Assembly: GCF_900112585.1 (NCBI RefSeq)
Contig: NZ_FOLY01000001.1
Span: forward strand, 620,001-684,000
DNA: 64,000 nucleotides
Direction of reading: 5' to 3'
Origin: Kushneria avicenniae
GTDB lineage: Bacteria; Pseudomonadota; Gammaproteobacteria; Pseudomonadales; Halomonadaceae
Numbering within the stretch: position 1 is the first letter of the stretch; each line of letters starts with the position of its first letter. The notes under the pieces are model-generated. The model was not told the DNA's origin. It ran no database searches and saw nothing but the letters and a program-made list of their open reading frames with translations. The position numbers were made by a program, and so were the translations under genes. Of this stretch, positions 37,585 through 47,198 are shown one piece after another.

Positions 37585-37839
37585 ATGAAACTTTTCAAGC
37601 GCAATGTCGCATCGGCTGATGCGGCACAAAGAGGCCGTGCAGACCTTGCCTCAGTATCGGCTCAGACCTCTTCGGAGCTGATCGACGACAGCGAATTTGA
37701 TCGTCATGAAGGCTTTGTCCAGCTCAAGCATCGCCTTCAGCGTGCCGAGTGGCGCCAGCGGCAGGCCTACTATGAAAAATATGGTGCTGCACCGGCACCC
37801 AGTATCATCCGGCCGGGACGAGACTGGCTGGTACATTGA
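37585..37839 (+). CDS. Small hypothetical protein, 84 residues
   Basis: The ATG at 37585 is preceded by AGGGAGGG. The product starts MKLFKRNVASADAAQRGRAD and is hydrophilic and charged, with a likely helix EGFVQLKHRLQRAEWRQRQAYYEKYG and a C-terminal RPGRDWLVH. No signal peptide or known domain. It is followed 183 bases later by a periplasmic protein gene on the same strand. A longer frame from 37456 exists but has no ribosome site. Confidence 0.65.
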   Translation: MKLFKRNVASADAAQRGRADLASVSAQTSSELIDDSEFDRHEGFVQLKHRLQRAEWRQRQAYYEKYGAAPAPSIIRPGRDWLVH

Positions 37840-38022
37840 AGACGCTGTGTCATCGCAACGTGTCTGCACACCCGGCGGGGCTGCTTTTCTGAAAGCGGCC
37901 CCTTGCCCATGTAGAATACCCGATTACGTGACTTCAATATCATGACAAGGATTACACCGATGCCATCGCTTGCATCAATGAGGTGTGATCCGGCTTCAAC
38001 CGTTTGCTGCAAGGAAACTGGA

Positions 38023-38454
38023 ATGCGCATTTTTCCGGCGTTTATGACCATCCCATTGAGCCTCGGTCTGCTGCTGATGATGCTTCAGGGCCATGTGCAG
38101 GCAGGGAGCCGGAGCCAGCAGGACCATCAGGCCCCGCCGAGCGCAACGACGGTCAAGGAGACCAAAAGCGGCCCGAAGGTGGATCGCAGCCTCGTCATCA
38201 GAACCATCAGTGCCCACCGGGAAGACTTCAAGCGTCGAGGCTTTGATGCCGTTGCCACGCCCCTGAAAATGGGTGAGCGTCTGCCGGATAACGTTGAAAG
38301 CGAGCAGCTGCCCGATACGGTCAAACAGGCCCTGCCCCGCTATGAGGGCTATGCGTGGCGGCGCATCGGCAACGACATCGTGCTGATCGGTATCGCCTCC
38401 AACACTTTTTACGACATCTTCCCGAACATACTGGATGACGACCACACATCCTGA
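38023..38454 (+). CDS. RcnB/CigR-like periplasmic protein
   Basis: A 143-residue protein with a signal peptide ending HVQA. Its C-terminal half has LKMGERLPDNVESEQLPDTVKQALPRYEGYAWRRIGNDIVLIGIASNTFYDIF, which follows the pattern of the RcnB/CigR family (periplasmic modulators of metal homeostasis in RcnB, a regulator of virulence in CigR). The assignment rests on this pattern only, so function is uncertain. The ATG at 38023 has AAGGAAAC upstream. A bidirectional terminator follows. Confidence 0.6.
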   Translation: MRIFPAFMTIPLSLGLLLMMLQGHVQAGSRSQQDHQAPPSATTVKETKSGPKVDRSLVIRTISAHREDFKRRGFDAVATPLKMGERLPDNVESEQLPDTVKQALPRYEGYAWRRIGNDIVLIGIASNTFYDIFPNILDDDHTS

Positions 38455-38498
38455 TGTCGCCTTCTCGCCAGCACCTCAGCATATAAGTCGCAACATAT

Positions 38499-38529
38499 AA
38501 AAGGGCCCCGCCGGAAGCGAGGCCCTTTT
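38499..38529. terminator. Bidirectional terminator
   Basis: AAAAGGGCC and GGCCCTTTT form a symmetrical hairpin between the RcnB-like gene and the convergent osmC gene. Confidence 0.85.
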
Positions 38530-38560
38530 ATGGGTCAATTCTGATCAGTCGATCGCGCGA

Positions 38561-38992
38561 TCAGCCTTCAAGACGTGCATCAAGGGTGATATCAGCACTG
38601 AGCAGGCGCGATATCGGGCAGCCTTCCTTCGCATCGTTGGCCGCCTTCTCAAACGTTGCCTGATCAGCGCCGGGAATGCGGGCAACCGTTTTCAGAGCCA
38701 CCTTGCTGACATAGAAACCGCTGTCATCCTGATCCAGCGTGACGACGGCTTCGGTCTGAATGCTCTCGGGCTCGAGATCCGACTGCCCCAGAATCATGGA
38801 CAATGCCATGGAGTAGCAGCTGGCGTGCGCTGCGCCGATCAGCTCTTCCGGGTTGGTGCCCGGCTGGCCTTCAAAGCGGGTATTGAAACCGTAGGGGTTT
38901 TCCTTGAGGGCACCGCTTTCGGTGGAAACGACCCCCTTGCCCCGCTTCAGGCTTCCCTTCCATTCGGCAGAACCTTGCTTCTGAATGGCCAT
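38561..38992 (-). CDS. osmC: OsmC-type peroxiredoxin
   Basis: OsmC reduces organic hydroperoxides in the cytoplasm with reactive thiols. The 143-residue protein has the two redox cysteines Cys59 (AAHASCYSMAL) and Cys125 (KEGCPISR) and the EELIGAAHASC block. The length equals E. coli OsmC. GGGAGG precedes the start. It lies near tpx, but the 118-base gap suggests separate promoters. OsmC family genes are often induced by osmotic stress, which suits the organism; no specific site was seen. Confidence 0.94.
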   Translation of the reverse strand: MAIQKQGSAEWKGSLKRGKGVVSTESGALKENPYGFNTRFEGQPGTNPEELIGAAHASCYSMALSMILGQSDLEPESIQTEAVVTLDQDDSGFYVSKVALKTVARIPGADQATFEKAANDAKEGCPISRLLSADITLDARLEG

Positions 38993-39109
38993 TGCATGCC
39001 TCCCTGGTGCAGATAATATTCAAAAGTTCCTGTGCCCTGCTGACAGGGCATACCCAACAAGAGTAGTCCGTCCTGGCGCGCTGACAACGTCATGTCGGTG
39101 AGAATCCCT

Positions 39110-39610
39110 TTATAGCACCGATAGCGCTGCCTCATAGTCCGGCTCATTCTTGATCTGATCGACCAGCTCGCTGTGCAGCACCCGGTTGTTTTCATCCAGC
39201 ACGATCACGGCCCGGGCACAGAGGCCGCGAGGACGACCGCTTCGAATATCCACACCAAAGGATTTCACGAAATCGCCGTGATGACGAAACGTGGACAGCA
39301 TCAGCACGCTGTCGAGCCCTTCTGCCCCGCAAAAGCGCCCGGCCGCAAAGGGGAGATCTGCAGAGATGACCAGTACGACCGTATTGTCGAGCCCGGAAGC
39401 CTGCTCGTTGAACTTGCGTGTAGACGTCGCACACGTGCCGGTGTCGATGCTGGGCACGATCGAGAGCACCTTGCGCTTTCCGGCAAAATCCTCGAGGGAG
39501 ACCTCGTTCATGTCGCGCCCCGTCAGCGAAAACGACGGCGCGATATCACCCGGCACCGGGAAGCGACCGCCAACCTCAACGTGATCGTCGCCATAGCCTA
39601 CTGTCGTCAT
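39110..39610 (-). CDS. tpx: Thiol peroxidase
   Basis: A 166-residue atypical 2-Cys peroxiredoxin of the Tpx family. The peroxidatic Cys60 is in [14 protein letters not shown], and Cys94 ([10 protein letters not shown]) is the resolving residue, 34 positions later as usual. Thr57 and the Arg in [12 protein letters not shown] complete the active site. AAGGAGAGG precedes the ATG. It protects against lipid and organic peroxides using thioredoxin. Its neighbour osmC has a related role. Confidence 0.95.
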   Translation of the reverse strand: MTTVGYGDDHVEVGGRFPVPGDIAPSFSLTGRDMNEVSLEDFAGKRKVLSIVPSIDTGTCATSTRKFNEQASGLDNTVVLVISADLPFAAGRFCGAEGLDSVLMLSTFRHHGDFVKSFGVDIRSGRPRGLCARAVIVLDENNRVLHSELVDQIKNEPDYEAALSVL

Positions 39611-39685
39611 GAAAACCTCTCCTTGCCTGATGCCATGATCTTCGATACGAACGTGCTGAAGGATAGTGACGGCCGGGTGGTCTGG

Positions 39686-40237
39686 CTACCGCTGCCAGGC
39701 CGTGAGCTGCCAGCGCCCCTGACCTGATGCCGGCGGCTGGCACAGCACAGGCGCCACATTGCCGATGCGAGCCCCATAGGGATGTCCCTGCGTGACGTTG
39801 CAGATCACCCGAAAAACGCCGGAGTGCGCCACCACCAGCGGGCATTCAAAGTGCGCCAGCAGCTCGTTGAGCACCGCCAGCACCCGACCCTGAAACGCCG
39901 CCCAGGACTCCCCTTGTTCCAGATCGTCAAAATAGGGCATGGGGTCCTGAATGGGCGTTTTCTCGAGCTCGCCCCAGCTGCGCTCTCGAAGCCCAGCATA
40001 AAGATGCAGTTCACTGTCGGGCAGGGCCAGCCGGGCAGTCTTGCGGGCGCGGAACATGGTGCTGACAGCGACATGCGACCACTGGCGTTGACCGAGCGTG
40101 GCGCTGACCTCACGCGCCTGGAACTCGCCGTACGCGGTGAGCGGTACATCCGGACTGCCGGCAATCAGGCCGGCGCGGTTATAGAAGGTTTCGCCATGGC
40201 GAAGAAAGACAAAGGGGCGCGGCAATAGCTCGCTCAT
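39686..40237 (-). CDS. Histidine phosphatase (phosphoglycerate mutase-like)
   Basis: A 183-residue member of the histidine phosphatase superfamily. RHGET (Arg13, His14, Glu16) carries the phosphorylated His. The second half has SGVFRVI for the second His region and LRERSWGELE with the catalytic acid. The ATG at 40237 has CGGGAT upstream; a GTG at 40252 is the alternative. Substrate uncertain; the size suits a broad-specificity phosphatase. Confidence 0.88.
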   Translation of the reverse strand: MSELLPRPFVFLRHGETFYNRAGLIAGSPDVPLTAYGEFQAREVSATLGQRQWSHVAVSTMFRARKTARLALPDSELHLYAGLRERSWGELEKTPIQDPMPYFDDLEQGESWAAFQGRVLAVLNELLAHFECPLVVAHSGVFRVICNVTQGHPYGARIGNVAPVLCQPPASGQGRWQLTAWQR

Positions 40238-40345
40238 TGAACATCCCGACACGTATTCGATCAGCAGACAATCCTGTCAGTGTAACCCCGGTCGCCGACA
40301 GGACGTTACTCCGACCTGACTGACAGAGAAAACCGGCAGTACAGA

Positions 40346-40365
40346 ACGGGCCCCGAAGGGCCCGT
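40346..40365 (-). terminator. Possible terminator after opgD
   Basis: A perfect 8-bp stem (ACGGGCCC, GGGCCCGT) with a CGAA loop about 27 bases after the opgD stop. The following minus-strand bases (TCTGTACTG) are not a strong U-tract. Confidence 0.45.
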
Positions 40366-40391
40366 CATCATTGCATTCTGGATCAGCGGTC

Positions 40392-42068
40392 TCAGCCGTG
40401 ATGATCCCAGTTGCGATCAGCGGGTGCCGGCGGCACGAACTGGTACAGCCAGGTCTCGCTCAGCGTCTGATTGCCCCGGCGGAGATAGACCCGCAGCGTG
40501 ACCGGATCGGTCTGCTCGCTTTTGGGGTACCAGTCAAACTGTGCACGCCACATCTGCAGCGGCCCGCCCAGCTTGGTAACCGACACGACCTGGGTTTCGC
40601 CGGTAGAAGCCGAAACCACAGCTTCCATATCGGCATCGGGGGGCATGTCATTAATGGGCGCACCGCGGAAATCGACGGCAAACCGGCGCGCCCAGGTTTC
40701 CGGCGAGTGTTCGCCCGGAATCCAGCCATCACGCACGGCGCCGATGCCGCTCCAGGTCTTGTCGACCTGACCGACCGACGGCTTGACCGGAGGACGCGGG
40801 CTCCAGTAAAGGTTATAGCTGTAACTCAGCTCCTGCCCCGCCTCGACCGGCTCGGCAGGCTGCCAGAAGGCGGCAATGTTATCGACCGTCTCCCCCATGG
40901 TCTGCAGCTCGATCAGCGTGATCGAGCCCTTGCCCCATTCGCTGGTCGGCTCGCACCACAGACTCGGACGAGCATGATAGTAATTGACCACGTCGCGATA
41001 GTGCTCGAAGTCATGATCGTCCTGAACCAGCCCGAAGCCACGCGGATTTTCATCCTCGAAGGTGTTGTACTGCAGCACATCCGGGTTATACAGCGGGCGG
41101 CAGATCCACTCGCCGTCACCGCTCCAGATCGAGAGACGATCGGAGTCATGCACCAGCGGCACGACCGTATCGCGACGCAGGCGCTGGCTCGTACCGGTCA
41201 GAAACATGCTGGTCATGGGCGAGATACCCAGACGCTCGATGCTCTTGCGCGGATAGACATTGGCGTCAACGCCCATCACGACCCGCTCGGACTGACAGTC
41301 GATATCAAACCTGTAGGCGCCCGTCGCGCTGGGGGAGTCCAGCAGCGCGTAGACCGTAAAGCGGGCGCGATTGGCCGGCGGCTGATCGAACCAGAAATGG
41401 GTAAAGACCGGAAACTCTTCCTGGCCCTCTTCTGCCGGCATGGCGGTATCGATGGCCAGACCGCGCGCCGACAGACCGAACTGGTTGTTCTTGTCGATGG
41501 CGCGGAAATAGCTGGCGCCCAGAAAGGAGACCACGTTGGCGAGCGCCGAGAAGTCGGGGCTTCGTGACACCCGCCAGCCGGCAAAGCCCAGATCGTGATT
41601 CTTGAGCTGGCCGACGTCGATCCCCGTGCCTTCATAGGTGAAAAGCTCGGGGCGAAAATGAATCTCGTAGGCCTTGCCATCCACCACGCTGTGCATGCGC
41701 ACCGGCTGATTGAACTGCATGCCCACGTGAAAGAACTGGGCCTGAACGGCAGAATTGGCGCGATCAGACCACAGGGCGTGATTCTGATCGTATTGAATGG
41801 ACTGATATTCAAGCGGATCGAGGTTATCAAGCGTCAGGGTATCGGGCAGCGTCTCGGTGGTATCCTGATACTCGGATCTGGCCATCTCGCGGGCGTGCGA
41901 CTTGAGCCAGTCGAAGTCGAAATCGGTGCCCTTGTCATCCAGCGCGACGGCAATCCCTTCCCCCGGACCACGGTTATCATTGCCACTGGCACGGGCCAAC
42001 AAGGATTTGGTCGACATGCCAAGCGCAGAAAGCGCCGCAGATGCCTTGAGTAGAGTTCTTCGATCCAT
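40392..42068 (-). CDS. opgD: Glucan biosynthesis protein D (periplasmic glucans)
   Basis: OpgD/MdoD is a periplasmic enzyme setting the structure of osmoregulated periplasmic glucans. The 558-residue protein starts with a Tat signal, MDRRTLLKASAALSALG, with the RRxLLK motif and a cleavage site near ARA. The body matches the MdoG family: YQSIQYDQNHALW, RPELFTYEGTGID, ASYFRAIDKNNQFGLSARGLAI and GISPMTSMFL. E. coli OpgD is 551 residues. No opgG or opgH lies in the window. AAGGAAAG lies upstream of the ATG at long spacing; a GTG nine bases further is also possible. Confidence 0.95.
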   Translation of the reverse strand: MDRRTLLKASAALSALGMSTKSLLARASGNDNRGPGEGIAVALDDKGTDFDFDWLKSHAREMARSEYQDTTETLPDTLTLDNLDPLEYQSIQYDQNHALWSDRANSAVQAQFFHVGMQFNQPVRMHSVVDGKAYEIHFRPELFTYEGTGIDVGQLKNHDLGFAGWRVSRSPDFSALANVVSFLGASYFRAIDKNNQFGLSARGLAIDTAMPAEEGQEEFPVFTHFWFDQPPANRARFTVYALLDSPSATGAYRFDIDCQSERVVMGVDANVYPRKSIERLGISPMTSMFLTGTSQRLRRDTVVPLVHDSDRLSIWSGDGEWICRPLYNPDVLQYNTFEDENPRGFGLVQDDHDFEHYRDVVNYYHARPSLWCEPTSEWGKGSITLIELQTMGETVDNIAAFWQPAEPVEAGQELSYSYNLYWSPRPPVKPSVGQVDKTWSGIGAVRDGWIPGEHSPETWARRFAVDFRGAPINDMPPDADMEAVVSASTGETQVVSVTKLGGPLQMWRAQFDWYPKSEQTDPVTLRVYLRRGNQTLSETWLYQFVPPAPADRNWDHHG

Positions 42069-42517
42069 GGACAACACTTTCCTTTTAAGACGATACGGCC
42101 CTGCCCGAGCCGAAATCCTGAGTTGAGTTGATACAGGGCCAGCGCATCATGAGGCTTTCGGAGGATACAAGGTTAACCAGTATCGACCATCGCATGCACT
42201 GGCGGTTCCTTTGCCCTTGCGTAAAACATGGTGACGCTGTGTCACTATTGCCCTTCCGTGCCTGCCTGCATTGCCTGTACGGGCACCGAAAATGCCATCA
42301 TCCCATCAGCGATGATGGGCTGAAATATAGCCGTATCGGCCGATCGTTCCCATTACGTTTAACTTGAGAGCAGCCCTGATGGTGCGCCACCGCCGCGCTC
42401 ATGCGAGCATCGATACTGTTATTGCGCGATCAGACGCGTCATGCTCCCTGCCAACGTTCAACCACGATCCGACAAAGCCATCACCACTGCAATTCCCTTT
42501 CACGACGGTAGCGCTTG
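42069..42517. promoter_or_regulatory. Divergent region between opgD and sbcD
   Basis: The 449 bases hold no gene I can support. They should contain opposed promoters for opgD and sbcD. A small perfect inverted repeat, CCCATCA-GCGA-TGATGGG, lies at 42302-42319. No ribosome-like signal precedes sbcD except a weak GACGG. Confidence 0.5.
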
Positions 42518-43804
42518 ATGAAACTGATCCACACCGCCGACTGGCATCTCGGCCAGCGCTTTCACGGCCAGTCGCGCCACAACGAGCACCGTCACTTTCT
42601 CGACTGGCTGCTGGAAACCCTCAGCGAGCGTGCCCCCGATGCTTTATTGATCGCCGGCGATGTCTTTGATGTCATCAATCCCACCATGGCGGCCCAGTCG
42701 CTGCTGTATGATTTTCTGATTGCAGCGCACGAACGTCTGCCGCAGCTGACCATCGTCATGATTGCCGGCAACCATGACAGCGGCGCGCGCATCGAACTGC
42801 CCGGCCCGCTGCTGCGCCGTCTCAACACCCACGCCCTGGGGCGCATTCTCTGGCATGACAGCGGTGACCCCGACGTGGATCGGCTTATTGTACCGCTGCC
42901 GGACAGCAGCGGTGCCGTTCGGGCCTGGTGTCTGGCCCTGCCCTTTCTGCGCCCGGCCGAGGTGACCGGCAGAGCGCGTGATACTGCTTCAACTGAAAGT
43001 GACAATGCTCCGGAAACGCCGGGCGACAGCTACGTGCGCGGTATGGTGCGCGTGCACGAGGCCCTGTTTGACGCCGGCCTTCAGAAACGCGAGCCGGGAC
43101 AGGCGCTGATCGCCATGAGTCACGCCCATCTGCACGGTGCCAGCGTCTCCGAGCACAGCGAGCGTCCCATCGTGATCGGCGGTGAAGAGTCACTGTCGAC
43201 ATCGCTCTTTCCGGAAGAGATCGCCTACGTTGCCCTGGGCCATCTGCATAAACCCCAGCGCGTCGGCAGCGACCATATCCGCTACAGCGGCTCACCGCTG
43301 GCGATGGACTTCTCCGAGACGCACTACCCCCATCAGGTGCTTGAAGTCACCCTGGAAGGTGCGCATGTCTCGCAGATCACACCGCTGCCCATCCCCCGCG
43401 CCGTGGCCATGCACCGTGTCGGCCCCCTGCCGCTTGATGAGGTCCTGGAAATGCTGGCAAGCGACGAACTGCCCGAGGATATCCCGGACGCCCTGCCGCG
43501 CGAGCAGTGGCCCTGGCTGGACGTGCGCGTCATTCTGGACGCGCCCCGGGTGGATCTGCGACCTCTCATCGAGCAGGCGCTCAGAGGCAAGGCTGTACGT
43601 CTGGTCAGCATTACGACAAGCGTGGCCAGACCGGACAGCCCCCAGACGCCCCATGCGTCGCTGGACGCGCTGGGGCCGTCCGAGCTTTTCAGCCGCACCT
43701 GGAAGCGCGAATACGGCGATGCGCCGCCCGACGAGGTCATGCACGACGTTCAGTCTCTGCTGCAGGCGTTGCATGACGACGAATCGCCCGAGGACACCCC
43801 ATGA
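42518..43804 (+). CDS. sbcD: SbcD, nuclease subunit of the SbcCD complex
   Basis: SbcD is the Mn2+-dependent nuclease of SbcCD (the bacterial Mre11), which opens hairpins and cuts blocked or palindromic ends. The 428-residue protein has the phosphoesterase motifs: HTADWHLG (Asp8, His10), IAGDVFD, AGNHDSG and MSHAHLHG, and AYVALGHLHKPQ with the last ligands. The length exceeds E. coli SbcD (about 400). The stop overlaps the sbcC start by four bases (ATGA). Confidence 0.96.
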   Translation: MKLIHTADWHLGQRFHGQSRHNEHRHFLDWLLETLSERAPDALLIAGDVFDVINPTMAAQSLLYDFLIAAHERLPQLTIVMIAGNHDSGARIELPGPLLRRLNTHALGRILWHDSGDPDVDRLIVPLPDSSGAVRAWCLALPFLRPAEVTGRARDTASTESDNAPETPGDSYVRGMVRVHEALFDAGLQKREPGQALIAMSHAHLHGASVSEHSERPIVIGGEESLSTSLFPEEIAYVALGHLHKPQRVGSDHIRYSGSPLAMDFSETHYPHQVLEVTLEGAHVSQITPLPIPRAVAMHRVGPLPLDEVLEMLASDELPEDIPDALPREQWPWLDVRVILDAPRVDLRPLIEQALRGKAVRLVSITTSVARPDSPQTPHASLDALGPSELFSRTWKREYGDAPPDEVMHDVQSLLQALHDDESPEDTP

Positions 43805-46800
43805 GAATTCTGGCCCTTCGCCTTCACAACATCGCCTCCCTGAGCGGCCCGCACGTGATTGACTTCACCGAGCATCCGCTCGACAGCGCCGGGCTCTTTG
43901 CCATCACCGGCCCCACCGGGGCCGGCAAGAGCACGCTGCTGGATGCCCTGTGTCTGGCGCTTTATGGCAGTACCCCGCGCCTTCGCACCGCACCCGGCCG
44001 GGACTCCGTGTCCCCCGATGTCGGCGAGGAGACCCTGACCACCGCCGACCCGCGCACCCTGCTGCGTCGGGGCGACAGCAGTGGCTATGCCGAAGTCGAT
44101 TTTCGCGGCCGGGATGGCGCGCATTATCGGGCCTGCTGGCGGGTGCGGCGCGCCCGGAACAAGGCAGACGGCAAGCTTCAGGGCATCGAGCAGAGTCTTG
44201 TATCACTGCCGGACCAGCAGGTCATCACCTCGCAGAAACGGGAGTTTGATCGCCTGCTGCCGCAGTATCTGGGACTGAGTTTCGAGCAGTTCACCCGCGC
44301 GGTTCTGCTGGCGCAGAGCGAGTTCAGTACCTTTTTGAAGGCCGATGACAACCAGCGCAGCGAGCTGCTCGAAAAGCTCACCGACACCGAGGTCTATTCG
44401 CGCCTGTCCATTGCGGCCTTTCAGAAAACCAGAGCCGGCGAGCGCGACGTGGCCGAGCTCGAAGCACAGCTCGGCCATCAGACGCCGACCGAACCGGAGG
44501 CGCGTGCCCTGCTGGAACAGCGCGCGGCCGATACCCTTGCGCAGCTCAGGACGCTGCAGACACGCGAGCATGACCTCAAGCGCGAAAAGGCCTGGCTGGC
44601 CACCGATGAGCAGCTGGAATCTCACTGGCAGAGCGCCTGCCGTGCCCACGATGAGGCGCTGGCGAGCCGTCACGCCCAGGCCGGGCAACGACAGTGGCTG
44701 GCGCAGCTTGATGCGCTCGCCCCCGTACGCCATGTCTTCCAGCAGCATGAGGCGCTGACCACTGCGCTCAGCGATCTCGAAACGCGCCTGGGCAATACGC
44801 AGACCCGGCTTGACGTCGCTACTCGCCAGCACGATGAGACCGCCGAACAGCACAGGACGCAGCAACAGCAACTGGAAACCAGACGCCAGCACTACCGCCA
44901 GCAACAACCGCTGATGGCACAGTGCGCCCTCGACGAGCAGCGCCACCGCGATCTGGAGCAGCGTGCGCAAACGACCCGGCAACAGATCCAGCAGCAGCGT
45001 CAGACCCTGAACGACCAGCAACAGGCGCTGACCCGCTGTCAGCACAAGCAGGACAATCAGCGACAGTCGCTGGCGGCCGTGGATACCCGGCTGGCGCAGC
45101 TGACCGAAGGCGCCGACTCCTTTGCACAATGGCGCGAAACGACCCTTCAGCGGCTGGAGCAGTATCGCCGGAAACGCCAGGCGCTGGAGACGCTCGGCCA
45201 TGCCCATGATCACTGGCACCGGCTGGATCAGCGCATGCAGTCGCTGGAGGCCCGTCAGACCACGGATCGTCAGACGCTTGAAAAGCTGAGAGAAGACGGC
45301 ACCCGGGCACGGACAGCGCTGGATCATCAGGAAAAGACCCTGGCGCAGCTCGAACGCAGCATTGCCGGTCTGCGCGCGGCGCGCAGTGACAGCGTTCTGG
45401 ACATGCGCGAAGGCCTTGAAGCCGGCAGCCCGTGCCCGGTCTGCGGCAGTACCGAGCATCCTTACACGCATCAGCCGCCTCCTCACCCCGCTCAGGCGAT
45501 GCTGGAAGCCACCGAGCGTGAAGAGCAGCGCCAGCTTGATGAGGCCCGACAGGCGCGCGATGAGCTTGATCAGCGCTGTGCCGAGCTGCGCGGCCACTAC
45601 GGTGAGCTCAATAGTCAGATCCACCAGCGCAGTGAGGAGATCGACACCCTGAGGGCGCAGCGACACGAGGCCCGCCAGCAATTCGATGCCTGCGCGCAGA
45701 GCGAGACACTGCTCGAACTCGCTCCCGAGGCGCGCAGCGACTGGCTCGAGAGCCGACAGACGCAGGTAGTAGATGACCATGATCGGGAAGCCGAACGTCT
45801 GGCCCGCTTCGACCGGGACCACGGCACTCGCGCCCCGGTTCAGGAGCAGCTCCACGCTCTGGAGGTCGAAGCTACCCGACTGGATGCCGGCGTCACACAC
45901 ACCCGGCAGCAGCTTCAGTCACTGGAAGAGGTCCACACACCGCTGGTCCGCGAGCGTGACGAGCTCTCCGAGGCGCTGACGATCCGGCTCGCGCCTTATC
46001 CGAGCGTTCAGGCCTGGCGCGAGGCCCTGGACCACGAGATCGATGCTCTTGAACAGCAGCTTGCGAGCATTCAAAAGCAGCTGGAGGCGAGTGAGGCGCA
46101 GTGCCGTCAGCACCATCAGACCCTTTTGCAGCTACAGCAGCAGCGCAGCGATCAGGCCCATACCCGCGAGCAGCTGGCAGAAGGCATGACGCAGTGGCGC
46201 GAGGCCCATCCCGATATCGACGATGACACCCTGGCGGCGCTGCTGGCCGTGGCGACCGAGCAGCATCAGGCGCTTTCGCGCGAGATGGCCGCCACGGATC
46301 AGCGCATTGATGAGACGCAGCTGCTGAGTCAGGAGCGATTGGAAGTGCTGATTCGCCATCGTCAGAACTACGGTGAGCATGCTGCATCAGCTGATGTGGA
46401 TCTGCCGCGACAGGATGATACCCGCACCTTGAAAGCGTGGCGCGATGAGCGCCTGATGATGCTCTCCGACCAACAGTCACATCTCGAGGCCGATCTTGTA
46501 CAGGCGCAGAGCGCGCGTGATGAGGCCGATCACGCCCTGCGCCATGATGACCACTGTCGCGAACGCGCCCGCGAGATCGAACAGACGCTGGAAGCTCGCC
46601 GACGTGAAGTGACGCGCTGGGGGCGCATTTCAGGACTGATCGGCGCCTCTGACGGCAAGAAATTCCGCCGTATCGCACAGGGCTGGAACCTGGAGCGTCT
46701 GATCGAGCATGCCAATATTCATCTTGAAAGCCTGGCGAGGCGCTATCGGCTGGCGCGCGGCGGCAGCGAGCTTGGGCTGCTGGTGATCGATACGGAAATG

Positions 46801-47109
46801 GGCGATGAGCGACGCTCGGTGCATTCGCTGTCGGGCGGGGAAACCTTTTTGATGTCGCTGGCACTGGCGCTGGCACTGGCCTCGATGGCGTCCAGCCAGC
46901 TGACCATCGAAACCCTGTTTATCGATGAAGGGTTCGGCAGTCTCGACCCGCAGTCGCTGTCACAGGTCATGGATGCCCTCGATGCGCTGCAGTCGCTGGG
47001 GCGTCGGGTCGGCGTCATTTCCCACGTTCAGGACATGCACGAGCGCATCCCCGTACAGTTCAGGGTGGCGCCCCGCGGCAACGGCCAGAGCGATATCAGC
47101 CTGAGCTGA
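43801..47109 (+). CDS. sbcC: SbcC, ATPase subunit of the SbcCD complex
   Basis: SbcC is the Rad50-like ATPase, a DNA end-bridging SMC-type protein. The 1102-residue product has Walker A GPTGAGKST (37-45), two long Gln-rich coiled coils around the zinc hook CPVC (545-548), and the ABC signature LSGGETFLMSLALALALAS near residue 1010, followed by LFIDEGFGSLDP. E. coli SbcC is 1048 residues; the difference lies in the coiled coils. It forms a two-gene operon with sbcD and ends at a symmetrical terminator. Confidence 0.97.
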   Translation: MRILALRLHNIASLSGPHVIDFTEHPLDSAGLFAITGPTGAGKSTLLDALCLALYGSTPRLRTAPGRDSVSPDVGEETLTTADPRTLLRRGDSSGYAEVDFRGRDGAHYRACWRVRRARNKADGKLQGIEQSLVSLPDQQVITSQKREFDRLLPQYLGLSFEQFTRAVLLAQSEFSTFLKADDNQRSELLEKLTDTEVYSRLSIAAFQKTRAGERDVAELEAQLGHQTPTEPEARALLEQRAADTLAQLRTLQTREHDLKREKAWLATDEQLESHWQSACRAHDEALASRHAQAGQRQWLAQLDALAPVRHVFQQHEALTTALSDLETRLGNTQTRLDVATRQHDETAEQHRTQQQQLETRRQHYRQQQPLMAQCALDEQRHRDLEQRAQTTRQQIQQQRQTLNDQQQALTRCQHKQDNQRQSLAAVDTRLAQLTEGADSFAQWRETTLQRLEQYRRKRQALETLGHAHDHWHRLDQRMQSLEARQTTDRQTLEKLREDGTRARTALDHQEKTLAQLERSIAGLRAARSDSVLDMREGLEAGSPCPVCGSTEHPYTHQPPPHPAQAMLEATEREEQRQLDEARQARDELDQRCAELRGHYGELNSQIHQRSEEIDTLRAQRHEARQQFDACAQSETLLELAPEARSDWLESRQTQVVDDHDREAERLARFDRDHGTRAPVQEQLHALEVEATRLDAGVTHTRQQLQSLEEVHTPLVRERDELSEALTIRLAPYPSVQAWREALDHEIDALEQQLASIQKQLEASEAQCRQHHQTLLQLQQQRSDQAHTREQLAEGMTQWREAHPDIDDDTLAALLAVATEQHQALSREMAATDQRIDETQLLSQERLEVLIRHRQNYGEHAASADVDLPRQDDTRTLKAWRDERLMMLSDQQSHLEADLVQAQSARDEADHALRHDDHCRERAREIEQTLEARRREVTRWGRISGLIGASDGKKFRRIAQGWNLERLIEHANIHLESLARRYRLARGGSELGLLVIDTEMGDERRSVHSLSGGETFLMSLALALALASMASSQLTIETLFIDEGFGSLDPQSLSQVMDALDALQSLGRRVGVISHVQDMHERIPVQFRVAPRGNGQSDISLS

Positions 47110-47136
47110 GTCCGGTACCGGGCGTGATCCGCTCTA

Positions 47137-47165
47137 AAAAAAGGGCCTCCATGGAGGCCCTTTTC
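47137..47165. terminator. Bidirectional terminator after sbcC
   Basis: AAAAAAA, a stem GGGCCTC-CATG-GAGGCCC, then TTTT. It serves sbcC on the plus strand and the convergent membrane-protein gene on the minus strand. Confidence 0.92.
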
Positions 47166-47198
47166 AATCGGCAGAAACCTGTATCAGTTGACAGGAAC

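Noticed and set aside
40371-41567. 398-codon frame on the plus strand opposite opgD
   Set aside because: Antisense to the well-supported opgD gene, with no motif or ribosome site.
44203-45900. 565-codon frame on the minus strand opposite sbcC
   Set aside because: It lies wholly within sbcC, whose coiled coils give Leu/Ala-rich antisense frames. No motif is visible.
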